The notes below the pieces were generated by a model that ran no database searches, was not told the DNA's origin, and saw only the letters and a program-made list of their open reading frames with translations. The translations under genes were made by a program, and so were the position numbers. From NCBI GenBank assembly GCA_902634795.1, contig CACPLK010000008.1, forward strand, positions 1 to 35,326: a stretch of DNA of 35,326 nucleotides. Reading direction: 5' to 3'. The DNA is from an uncultured Prochlorococcus sp. (GTDB lineage Bacteria; Cyanobacteriota; Cyanobacteriia; PCC-6307; Cyanobiaceae). Shown piece by piece: positions 13,240 to 20,503 of the stretch (its first letter is position 1; the number at the start of each line of letters is the position of its first letter).

Positions 13240-13321
13240 GTCACAAGTTAGTCACACTATCAAATTTAGACTACAAATTATACAATAATATCAGTTATAT
13301 TAAGGTATCTTGGTTGTCACA
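13240..13321 (+). promoter_or_regulatory. TCACA motifs at the integrase end (candidate arm sites)
   Basis: TCACA starts at 13240, 13251 and 13317. The first two are 11 bp apart within AGTCACAAGTTAGTCACA, a sequence found identically at 5661-5678. Relative to the core at 13327 they stand at -87, -76 and -10. The left of the other core shows -84, -73 and -8. Confidence 0.6.
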
Positions 13322-13325
13322 GAAA

Positions 13326-13350
13326 CTAGGTCGTGTAGTCGGCATTGATA
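13326..13350 (-). other. attR: Right attachment core within the end of argJ
   Basis: The last codons of argJ (ATC AAT GCC GAC TAC ACG ACC TAG) form the copy of the core that completes the host gene after integration. It matches 5565-5588 at 19 of 24 bases. The divergence suggests an old insertion or a donor with a different argJ. Confidence 0.72.
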
Positions 13351-14588
13351 TGAACATACTGATCTGACAAATCACACCCCCAAGCAGTAGCCGAGCCTTT
13401 TCCTATACCTATTCTTAATCTTATACATATCAGATCATCGGTCAAATATTTCCCTTTTAATCTTGCTTTCATAAAGTTGCTAACTATTTGTCTATCAAAA
13501 TCATGAGGTGTTCCATTAGAAAATATTTCATAAGGTCCAATCCATAACTGTACATCATTGAAATTAAAAGGAGTACCTGCACGACCAAGAGCAGCAATAA
13601 TTCTTCCCCAATTAGGGTCTGAACCATGAACTGCGGTTTTCACCAAAGAAGATGAAGCAATAGTACGAGCTATTGCATGAGCATCTAAATCACTTGGAGC
13701 ACCCTCAACTTTTATCTCAAGCAAACAATTAGCCCCTTCTCCATCCCTTGCGATTGATTTTGCCAGATATTGAGCTGTTAAATGAAGCCCTTCTTCAAGA
13801 GTTGATAAATCTCTTGGATCTAATTCGGCTCCAGAAGAAAAAGCTAAAAAAGTATCATTTGTACTCGTATCTCCATCAACTGTAATGGAATTAAAAGATG
13901 ATTCTGCAACACGCTTTATCATATCTGACCATAAAACATGATTTACGCCTACATCACAAGTAATATAACTCAACATTGTTGCCATTGAGGGATGGATCAT
14001 ACCTGAACCTTTCGCCATTCCTCCAATAGATATTCGTCTTCCTCCTAAAACTGCTTGATATGCAATTTGCTTGACCTGAAGATCAGTTGTCAAAATTGCA
14101 TTTGCTGCATCCAGATATGACTCCTTATCTAAACTATTTACAAGTTGATCCAAGTGACTACTAACTTTTTCAACAGGTATTGGTTCTCCAATCACACCCG
14201 TGGAACAGATCAAAACTTCTTCATTAGATAATTTCAAACGTTGAGCAAGCTCATTTGTAATGATTTCACTATCAATTTTGCCTCTACTACCTGTACAAGC
14301 ATTTGCGTGTCCAGAGTTGATCACTACAGCCCGTATTTTTCCCTTAGATGCCTTAATTCGATTAATACATAGATCAACACAATAAGCACGAGTAACTGAT
14401 TGAGTAAATGTCCCACTGCAACAAGCACCATCAGGGGCATATAGCAAAGCAAGATCTTTCTTCCCGGAAGGCTTCAATCCTGCGGAAATGCCAGCTGCTA
14501 AAAAACCATCAGGGGTAGTAATACCACCAGATATTGGAGACCATACAGAAGATGTCAAAAGACTCAAATTCAGAAGAGCATTTTTCAC
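13326..14588 (-). CDS. argJ: Bifunctional glutamate N-acetyltransferase / amino-acid acetyltransferase
   Basis: ArgJ transfers the acetyl group of N-acetylornithine to glutamate, closing the cyclic arginine pathway, and may also use acetyl-CoA. The 420-residue protein shows VINSGHANACTG, the STGVIGEPIP oxyanion region, and KGSGMI...PSMATML, where Thr204 is the nucleophile freed by self-cleavage between Ala203 and Thr204. The C-terminus (HINADYTT) is intact although the element sits right at the stop codon, so the element supplies a working gene end. The first ATG fits the family length. It is divergent from coaE with a 15-bp gap, so their promoters must overlap the neighbouring coding ends. 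Confidence 0.96.
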   Translation of the reverse strand: MKNALLNLSLLTSSVWSPISGGITTPDGFLAAGISAGLKPSGKKDLALLYAPDGACCSGTFTQSVTRAYCVDLCINRIKASKGKIRAVVINSGHANACTGSRGKIDSEIITNELAQRLKLSNEEVLICSTGVIGEPIPVEKVSSHLDQLVNSLDKESYLDAANAILTTDLQVKQIAYQAVLGGRRISIGGMAKGSGMIHPSMATMLSYITCDVGVNHVLWSDMIKRVAESSFNSITVDGDTSTNDTFLAFSSGAELDPRDLSTLEEGLHLTAQYLAKSIARDGEGANCLLEIKVEGAPSDLDAHAIARTIASSSLVKTAVHGSDPNWGRIIAALGRAGTPFNFNDVQLWIGPYEIFSNGTPHDFDRQIVSNFMKARLKGKYLTDDLICIRLRIGIGKGSATAWGCDLSDQYVHINADYTT

Positions 14589-14603
14589 TTACTATCAATA
14601 TTA

Positions 14604-15248
14604 ATGATTGACCAAAAACAAACAAACAAACTTTGTCTTAGATGGAAAGGCAAACAAAGAAGAATAGGTATCACTGGAGGTATTGCCAGTGGAAAAACAA
14701 TCATTGGAGATTTTCTATTTCAGGCCAAGCAGTGGCCTATTTTAGACGCTGACTTATATGCTCATGAAGCATTAAAAGCTGAAAGTCAAATAGCCAAAAA
14801 AGTCATATTGAGATATGGAAGTAAAATAATTCAAAATTCAAGTAAAAATGATCAAATTATTAATCGCAAAGCATTAGCCAAAATAGTTTTTCAAAATGAC
14901 ATTGAAAAAAAATGGATAGAAGGAATAATACATCCATTTGTCAACAAAAGAATTGAAGAAGAATTAGAAAGAATGAAATCAAATTCTATAGTAATTTTGA
15001 TTATTCCACTATTATTTGAAAAAAATTATACAGATTTATGTAGTGAAATCTGTTACATAGATTGCCCTAGAACCATGCAAGTAAAACGACTTCAGTCAAG
15101 AGATCAATTAAGTCTGGAAGAAGCTAATCAAAGGATTGATGCGCAATGGGACAACGCCTTTAAAAAACAATTTGCAGATCACATAATTACTAATTCTAAT
15201 AATGATGAATCATGGAAAATGCAGTTAAAAAAATTATATAATTTCTAG
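14604..15248 (+). CDS. coaE: Dephospho-CoA kinase
   Basis: CoaE phosphorylates the 3'-OH of the ribose of dephospho-CoA, the last step of coenzyme A synthesis. The P-loop GGIASGKT (residues 25-32), ILDADLYAHEAL with the catalytic Asp region, and LIIPLLFEKNY support this. At 214 residues the length is normal, with about 15 extra N-terminal residues before the first strand, so a later start cannot be excluded. It is divergent from argJ and overlaps the end of gatB by 4 bases in convergent orientation. Confidence 0.94.
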   Translation: MIDQKQTNKLCLRWKGKQRRIGITGGIASGKTIIGDFLFQAKQWPILDADLYAHEALKAESQIAKKVILRYGSKIIQNSSKNDQIINRKALAKIVFQNDIEKKWIEGIIHPFVNKRIEEELERMKSNSIVILIIPLLFEKNYTDLCSEICYIDCPRTMQVKRLQSRDQLSLEEANQRIDAQWDNAFKKQFADHIITNSNNDESWKMQLKKLYNF

Positions 15249-16720
15249 CCTTGTAACTTTTTAGTTAATATTTGATTAGCGAGTTTTGGATCCGCTTTTC
15301 CTTTTGTTTCCTTCATTAATTGACCCACAAAAAAACCTAATAATTTCGTCTTCCCAGCTCTAAAAGATTCAACCTCATTAGGATGATTAACGATCAATTT
15401 ATCAATAATTTCCTCAATAACTTTAGGATCACCAATCATACCTAAACCACGTTCTTTGACTAATTGCTTAGGAGAACCACCTTTACTTAATAGTTCAGGC
15501 AAAATTTCTTTAGCAATTTTTCCACTTATTTCTCCTGAATCAATCATTTTCAACATTTCTGCTAATTCATTTGGCTTAAAATATAATTGATCAAACGATA
15601 ATCTATTAGACTTAATAAATGCTGCTATATCTCCAGTTATCCAATTTGCTGAAGATTTCGCTGCTCCACCTTCATTAACAACTTTTTCAAAATATTTAGC
15701 CATTGAAGATTCGTCAGTCAAAACTCGTGAATCATAAATAGAAAGTCCAAGTTCTTCTGCGTATCTATTTCTTTTTGCAGCTGGCAATTCTGGTAATTCT
15801 GAGCGCCATTTTTCTTTTAAATCATGACTTACTTCAATCGGACCTAAATCAGGATCAGGAAAATAACGATAATCGCTACTACCTTCTTTTGACCTCATGC
15901 TTTTTGTCAGTTGCTTACCTTCATCCCATAACCTCGTTTCTTGTTTTACTTCTTCTCCAGATTCATAAGCTTTAATTTGCCGCTTAATTTCATACTCACA
16001 AGCTTTCTGAATAGCTGAAAATGAATTCATATTTTTTATTTCTACTTTTGTGCCAAATGGATCATTAACAGTTGGTCTAACTGAAATATTCACATCACAT
16101 CGCAAAGATCCCTCCTGCATATTCCCATCAGATACTCCCAAATAACGCATAATTCTTCTAATTTCAGCTGCATACTCCGCAGCCTCTCTACCTGTTCTTA
16201 AATCAGGTTTACTAACTATTTCAGCAAGTGCTACGCCTGCTCTATTGTAATCAACCAAAGAATGGGTGGAGCCTGACAATTGATCACTACCTGCGTGAAC
16301 TAGTTTTCCAGCATCCTCCTCCATATGTAGTCTTTCAATACCTATTTTTTTGACATACGTTTCTTTTCCTTTTTCGGCTACTTCAACCTCTATCCAACCA
16401 TCTTCTGCAATAGGTTCATCAAATTGAGATATTTGATAATTTTTTGGTAAGTCTGGATAAAAATATTGCTTTCGATCAAATTTACTGTGAGAGGCAATAT
16501 TTAGATTTAAAGCCATGGCTGCTTTTACTGCATATTCAAGAACCTTTTTATTTAGGACTGGCAAAGTGCCTGGTAATCCACATACCACTGGGTCGATATG
16601 AGTATTTGGATCATCACCATAGTTGGTTGATGCGCTAGTAAATATCTTGCTCTTAGTCCCCAACTGCACATGGGTCTCTAATCCGATTACAACTTCCCAA
16701 GAAACATTTGATTCTGACAT
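15245..16720 (-). CDS. gatB: Asp/Glu-tRNA amidotransferase subunit B
   Basis: GatB is the kinase and tRNA-binding subunit of GatCAB, which converts Glu-tRNA(Gln), and in some bacteria Asp-tRNA(Asn), to the amidated form. Signatures visible are EVVIGLETHVQLGTKSKIF, CGLPGTLPVLN, FYPDLPKNYQISQFD, and YFPDPDLGPIEV; the C-terminal YqeY-like tail domain ends KLANQILTKKLQG. Length (491) is typical. gatA and gatC are not in the window. The start at 16720 is followed downstream by a full-length domain, and thiO starts divergently 99 bp away. Confidence 0.97.
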   Translation of the reverse strand: MSESNVSWEVVIGLETHVQLGTKSKIFTSASTNYGDDPNTHIDPVVCGLPGTLPVLNKKVLEYAVKAAMALNLNIASHSKFDRKQYFYPDLPKNYQISQFDEPIAEDGWIEVEVAEKGKETYVKKIGIERLHMEEDAGKLVHAGSDQLSGSTHSLVDYNRAGVALAEIVSKPDLRTGREAAEYAAEIRRIMRYLGVSDGNMQEGSLRCDVNISVRPTVNDPFGTKVEIKNMNSFSAIQKACEYEIKRQIKAYESGEEVKQETRLWDEGKQLTKSMRSKEGSSDYRYFPDPDLGPIEVSHDLKEKWRSELPELPAAKRNRYAEELGLSIYDSRVLTDESSMAKYFEKVVNEGGAAKSSANWITGDIAAFIKSNRLSFDQLYFKPNELAEMLKMIDSGEISGKIAKEILPELLSKGGSPKQLVKERGLGMIGDPKVIEEIIDKLIVNHPNEVESFRAGKTKLLGFFVGQLMKETKGKADPKLANQILTKKLQG

Positions 16721-16819
16721 TAATTTGACCTAGATATATGAATCTTATGAAAGAAAAGCTCAGTCATGGAAACTAACGTAATCTAAAACATTGAAAATAA
16801 CATTTTCCAAATCCAAGCA

Positions 16820-17923
16820 ATGGGTATCTTAAATGAAAAACCATTGTTAATCCTCGGAGGAGGATTAATGGGTCTTGCAATAGCTCATGAACTTGCTCAA
16901 AGAGGCAAACGCGTAGAAATTTTAAGCAGAAGCAGAAGCGAAGCAGCAGGGTTTGTTGCTGCTGGAATGCTAGCCCCTCACGCTGAAGGGCTTCAAGGTG
17001 ATCTTTTAAATCTTGGTCAAAGTAGTCTTCAAAGCCAACCGAGATGGATAGAGAGCATTGAGAACAATAGCAAAATGTCCTGTGGTCTTAAAACTTGTGG
17101 AATTGTTGTTCCATTTGAAAACCTCAAAGAATGTGAAACCTACCCAACATATAAATTTGGTGAAAAGTTAAACAGAAATGAACTCCTTCAAGAAGTTCCA
17201 GGACTCTCAGAAAAATGGAAATTAGGTTTACTTTTTAGGCAAGACGGTCAAATCGATAATAGAAGACTATTAATGAGAGCACTTGAAAAAGCTTGTGTTG
17301 AATTAGGTGTTCACTTTCAAGAGGGAGTTGAAGTAATTGAAATAATGAAAGATTCAAATAAATTTCATGGGGTCAAAATTAAAGACATTAATGGAAATAT
17401 CAATCATTTAAAAAGCGAAGAAGCAGTTCTCTGCTGCGGAGCCTGGAGCAAACAAATTTTCAAAACACTCCCTATTTTTCCTGTTAAAGGACAGATGTTA
17501 TCCATACAGGGACCAAAACAGATTCTAAAAAGAATTATTTTTGGACCTGGCATTTACGTAGTTCCAAGAGATGACGGTCTAATAATCGTAGGAGCAACTA
17601 GTGAGCGTGAGGCAGGCTTCCAGAAAGGACTTACTCCAAAAGGGCAAAGCGATCTGCAAAAAGGAATTGAATCTCTTATTCCTGAACTTAATCAATTACC
17701 TCACATGGAGAGATGGTGGGGCTTTCGCCCATGCACACCCGACGAAGGACCTTTACTTGGAATGTCATCAATTAATGGACTCTGGCTTGCTACTGGACAT
17801 CATCGAAATGGAGTTCTATTGGCAGCGATAACTTCAACATTAATTGGAAAATCAATTTGCTCGACTTCATTAAGTAAAGAGGAAAGTAGTTTTTTGTACC
17901 AATTTAGATGGGACAGATTCTAA
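16820..17923 (+). CDS. thiO: Glycine oxidase, FAD-dependent (thiamine synthesis)
   Basis: ThiO oxidises glycine to iminoglycine for the thiazole half of thiamine. The N-terminal dinucleotide site LLILGGGLMGLAIAHELAQR binds FAD, and GFVAAGMLAPHAEG follows. Later parts include FPVKGQMLSIQGP, GFRPCTPDEGPLLG and ATGHHRNGVLLA, all typical of the DAO family ThiO type. At 367 residues it is a stand-alone enzyme, not fused to ThiG. Its neighbours gatB and ndk are on the opposite strand, so it is a single-gene unit. Confidence 0.93.
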   Translation: MGILNEKPLLILGGGLMGLAIAHELAQRGKRVEILSRSRSEAAGFVAAGMLAPHAEGLQGDLLNLGQSSLQSQPRWIESIENNSKMSCGLKTCGIVVPFENLKECETYPTYKFGEKLNRNELLQEVPGLSEKWKLGLLFRQDGQIDNRRLLMRALEKACVELGVHFQEGVEVIEIMKDSNKFHGVKIKDINGNINHLKSEEAVLCCGAWSKQIFKTLPIFPVKGQMLSIQGPKQILKRIIFGPGIYVVPRDDGLIIVGATSEREAGFQKGLTPKGQSDLQKGIESLIPELNQLPHMERWWGFRPCTPDEGPLLGMSSINGLWLATGHHRNGVLLAAITSTLIGKSICSTSLSKEESSFLYQFRWDRF

Positions 17924-17960
17924 AAAACATTCAAAAAAGAATGTGAAATTCAACAATAAT

Positions 17961-18428
17961 TTATTCAACTCTCCATGATTGATCTGATGGAGTCCAATCA
18001 ACAAGTTCATTTCCCTGGAACCATAGATCGATTTCAAAAGCTGCTGTATCAGAACCATCAGAACCATGAATAACATTACGACCTATGTTCACAGCTAAAT
18101 CACCTCTGATAGTTCCAGGTTCAGCCTCAAGAGGCTTTGTTGCTCCAATCAATTTTCTCGCACTCGCAATAACACCTTCACCCTCCCAAACCATCGCTAC
18201 AACTGGCCCACTTGTTATGAAATCAACTAGACCTGAAAAAAAAGGACGATCTTTGTGAACACTGTAGTGTTTTTCAGCAAGTTCTTTGCTTGGAGTTAGT
18301 TGCTTTAGACCTACTAATTTGAATCCTTTCGTTTCAAAACGACCAAGAATTTCAGCGATTAAACCTCTTTGCACGCCATCTGGCTTGATAGCAACAAAGG
18401 TTCTTTCCAAAGTCATTGCGATATTCAA
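17961..18428 (-). CDS. ndk: Nucleoside diphosphate kinase
   Basis: Ndk exchanges the terminal phosphate between nucleoside di- and triphosphates. [25 protein letters not shown] and [18 protein letters not shown] are family signatures; the His in NVIHGSD (residue 121 from the first Met) is the phosphorylated residue. The second Met (position 5, start 18416) gives the standard length of 151 and [14 protein letters not shown], so it is the more likely start. It is convergent with thiO and divergent from speA. Confidence 0.96.
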   Translation of the reverse strand: MNIAMTLERTFVAIKPDGVQRGLIAEILGRFETKGFKLVGLKQLTPSKELAEKHYSVHKDRPFFSGLVDFITSGPVVAMVWEGEGVIASARKLIGATKPLEAEPGTIRGDLAVNIGRNVIHGSDGSDTAAFEIDLWFQGNELVDWTPSDQSWRVE

Positions 18429-18558
18429 TAATATGAAGCCATAGTCTTCCTAAAACTACCCTCTTGGCAAGTAAAACATGACACTTAATAAAACTGTTCT
18501 TAGATTTAATTGTATTAATCGTGAATAATCAAAACTTAGCAACTTTGTTATCGCATAA

Positions 18559-20502
18559 ATGGCTTTGAAAAATACTAATGAATCTCTCTCTTGGACTATC
18601 CAAAACAGCTCAGACCTCTATGGGATTGGTCGATGGGGAAAGGGTTATTTCAAGATCAATGAAAAAGGGAATATTAGTATTTGTCCTAACGGTTCCAAAA
18701 ACAAATCTCATGATTTGATGGAACTCTTAGATGAACTCGAAAGTCGAAAACTAAAATTTCCTCTGCTAATAAGATTTGACGATATTCTGGAAGACTGCTT
18801 AAAAAACTTACATAAAGCTTTTGAAAAAGCGATTAATGACTATCAATATCAAGGAAAATACCAAGGTGTATTTCCAATCAAATGTAATCAACAGCGTCAT
18901 GTAGTTGAAGAATTAATCACCTGTGGTTCCAAATGGAATTTTGGCTTAGAAGCTGGAAGCAAACCAGAGTTACTAATTGCTTTATCAATCCTAGAAAATC
19001 CTAAAGCTTTACTCATATGTAATGGCTATAAAGATCAACGTTATATTGAAACAGCTATTTTAGCACGTCAGCTTGGACGTCAACCTATAGTAGTTATAGA
19101 ACAAGCAAGTGATGTTGATCTTATAATCAAATCGAGTAATTTACTGGGAGCATCTCCACTCATAGGAATACGAGCCAAGCTATCAAGTCAAAGCAGTGGA
19201 AGATGGAGTAGCTCGATTGGTGACAAGTCGAAATTTGGACTTTCAATTCCAGAAATATTGAAAGCAATCAAAAGATTAAAAGAAGCAAATCTTATCAATG
19301 AATTAAAGCTTTTACATTTTCATCTAGGGAGTCAAATTAACGATATAGGTGTTTTAAAAGATGCCTTACAAGAAGCAGGGCAAATTTATGCCGAATTAAT
19401 TAATCTTGGGGCACCTATGGGATACTTAGATGTTGGAGGTGGTTTAGGAATTGATTACGATGGAAGTCAAACTGCCTCAATAGCATCTACTAACTATTCA
19501 CTTCAAAATTATGCAAATGATGTAGTAGCAACAATTAAAGAATGTTGTGAATCAAAAAATATACCACTACCCACTTTGATTACAGAGAGTGGAAGAGCTA
19601 TTGCTAGTCACTTTTCGATTTTAATCTTCAATATTCTAGGCAAAAATTCGTTACCTTCAGACATTCCTAAAGAAGAAGAAAAAGAATGTCTCTCTGTCAG
19701 AAATTTACGTGAAACATTAGTCCATATAAATTCTCTAGAACTTCAGCAAGAAGAAGATTTAGCCAAACTACAAGAAGCATGGAATGATTCTCTTAAGTTT
19801 AAAGCAGATGCACTAGCGGCTTTTCGACTCGGTTATATAGATTTAGTTGAACGTGCAAAAGCTGAGCAGTTGACATGGGCCTGTGCAAAAACAATAGTTA
19901 ATCAGTTGCCCAAAAATTTACTTCTACCTAAAGAACTAAAGAAATTAAGTGAAAGCTTAGCCGTAACGTATTACGCGAATCTTTCCGTATTTAGATCGGC
20001 TCCAGACACTTGGGCGATTGATCAAGTTTTTCCAATTATGCCAATTCATCGGCTTTGCAAAGAACCGAAAAAACTTGGTCACTTTGCAGATTTAACATGC
20101 GATTCAGATGGAAAGCTTGACCAGTTTATTGATAATGGAAAAATTAAAAATTTGCTACCTCTTCATGAATTTAATCAAAACGAAAAATATCTAATTGGTC
20201 TGTTCTTAGGTGGTGCCTATCAAGAAGTAATGGGAAATCTACATAATTTATTTGGGAGTACTAATGCAGTCCATATAAGATTTACAGAAAAAGGGAACTA
20301 TAAAGTTGAGCATGTCATTCGTGGGAATACAAAATCAAATGTTCTTGAATATTTGGAACATGATCCAGAAATATTATTAGAACGATTACGAAAATCAAGC
20401 GAATTAGCTATTCAAGGCGGGCATCTAAAAATCGATGATGCACAAAAACTAATAGAACATGTAGAAGCAAGCCTCCGTCAAAGTACTTACCTACAGAGCT
20501 AA
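18559..20502 (+). CDS. speA: Biosynthetic arginine decarboxylase
   Basis: SpeA makes agmatine from arginine, the first step of the agmatine route to polyamines. The 647-residue PLP enzyme shows GVFPIKCNQQRHV with Lys108 as the cofactor-binding residue, LLHFHLGSQ, LDVGGGLGIDYDGSQ and TESGRAIASH, in the usual order. Length is typical for the long SpeA class. It ends 1 bp before the convergent alaS stop. With argJ in the same window both arginine synthesis and use are represented, but there is no shared operon. Confidence 0.96.
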   Translation: MALKNTNESLSWTIQNSSDLYGIGRWGKGYFKINEKGNISICPNGSKNKSHDLMELLDELESRKLKFPLLIRFDDILEDCLKNLHKAFEKAINDYQYQGKYQGVFPIKCNQQRHVVEELITCGSKWNFGLEAGSKPELLIALSILENPKALLICNGYKDQRYIETAILARQLGRQPIVVIEQASDVDLIIKSSNLLGASPLIGIRAKLSSQSSGRWSSSIGDKSKFGLSIPEILKAIKRLKEANLINELKLLHFHLGSQINDIGVLKDALQEAGQIYAELINLGAPMGYLDVGGGLGIDYDGSQTASIASTNYSLQNYANDVVATIKECCESKNIPLPTLITESGRAIASHFSILIFNILGKNSLPSDIPKEEEKECLSVRNLRETLVHINSLELQQEEDLAKLQEAWNDSLKFKADALAAFRLGYIDLVERAKAEQLTWACAKTIVNQLPKNLLLPKELKKLSESLAVTYYANLSVFRSAPDTWAIDQVFPIMPIHRLCKEPKKLGHFADLTCDSDGKLDQFIDNGKIKNLLPLHEFNQNEKYLIGLFLGGAYQEVMGNLHNLFGSTNAVHIRFTEKGNYKVEHVIRGNTKSNVLEYLEHDPEILLERLRKSSELAIQGGHLKIDDAQKLIEHVEASLRQSTYLQS

Positions 20503-20503
20503 A

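Larger units (their letters stand above)
5565..13350. mobile_element. Integrative element inserted at the 3' end of argJ
   Basis: The region of about 7.8 kb is bounded by two direct copies of the ArgJ tail sequence (5564-5588 and 13326-13350; 19 of 24 bases identical). It carries a tyrosine recombinase beside argJ, a serine recombinase, many very small genes, and TCACA arm-like motifs near both ends. The real end of argJ reads HINADYTT-stop; the left copy reads RINSAYTT-stop on the same strand. Size and content fit a satellite-like or tycheposon-like element of marine picocyanobacteria. No replication, capsid or large packaging gene was seen. Confidence 0.75.

Noticed and set aside
5358-13350. 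tRNA or tmRNA gene as integration target
   Set aside because: No cloverleaf or tmRNA-like sequence was seen at either end; the duplicated sequence is the argJ tail.
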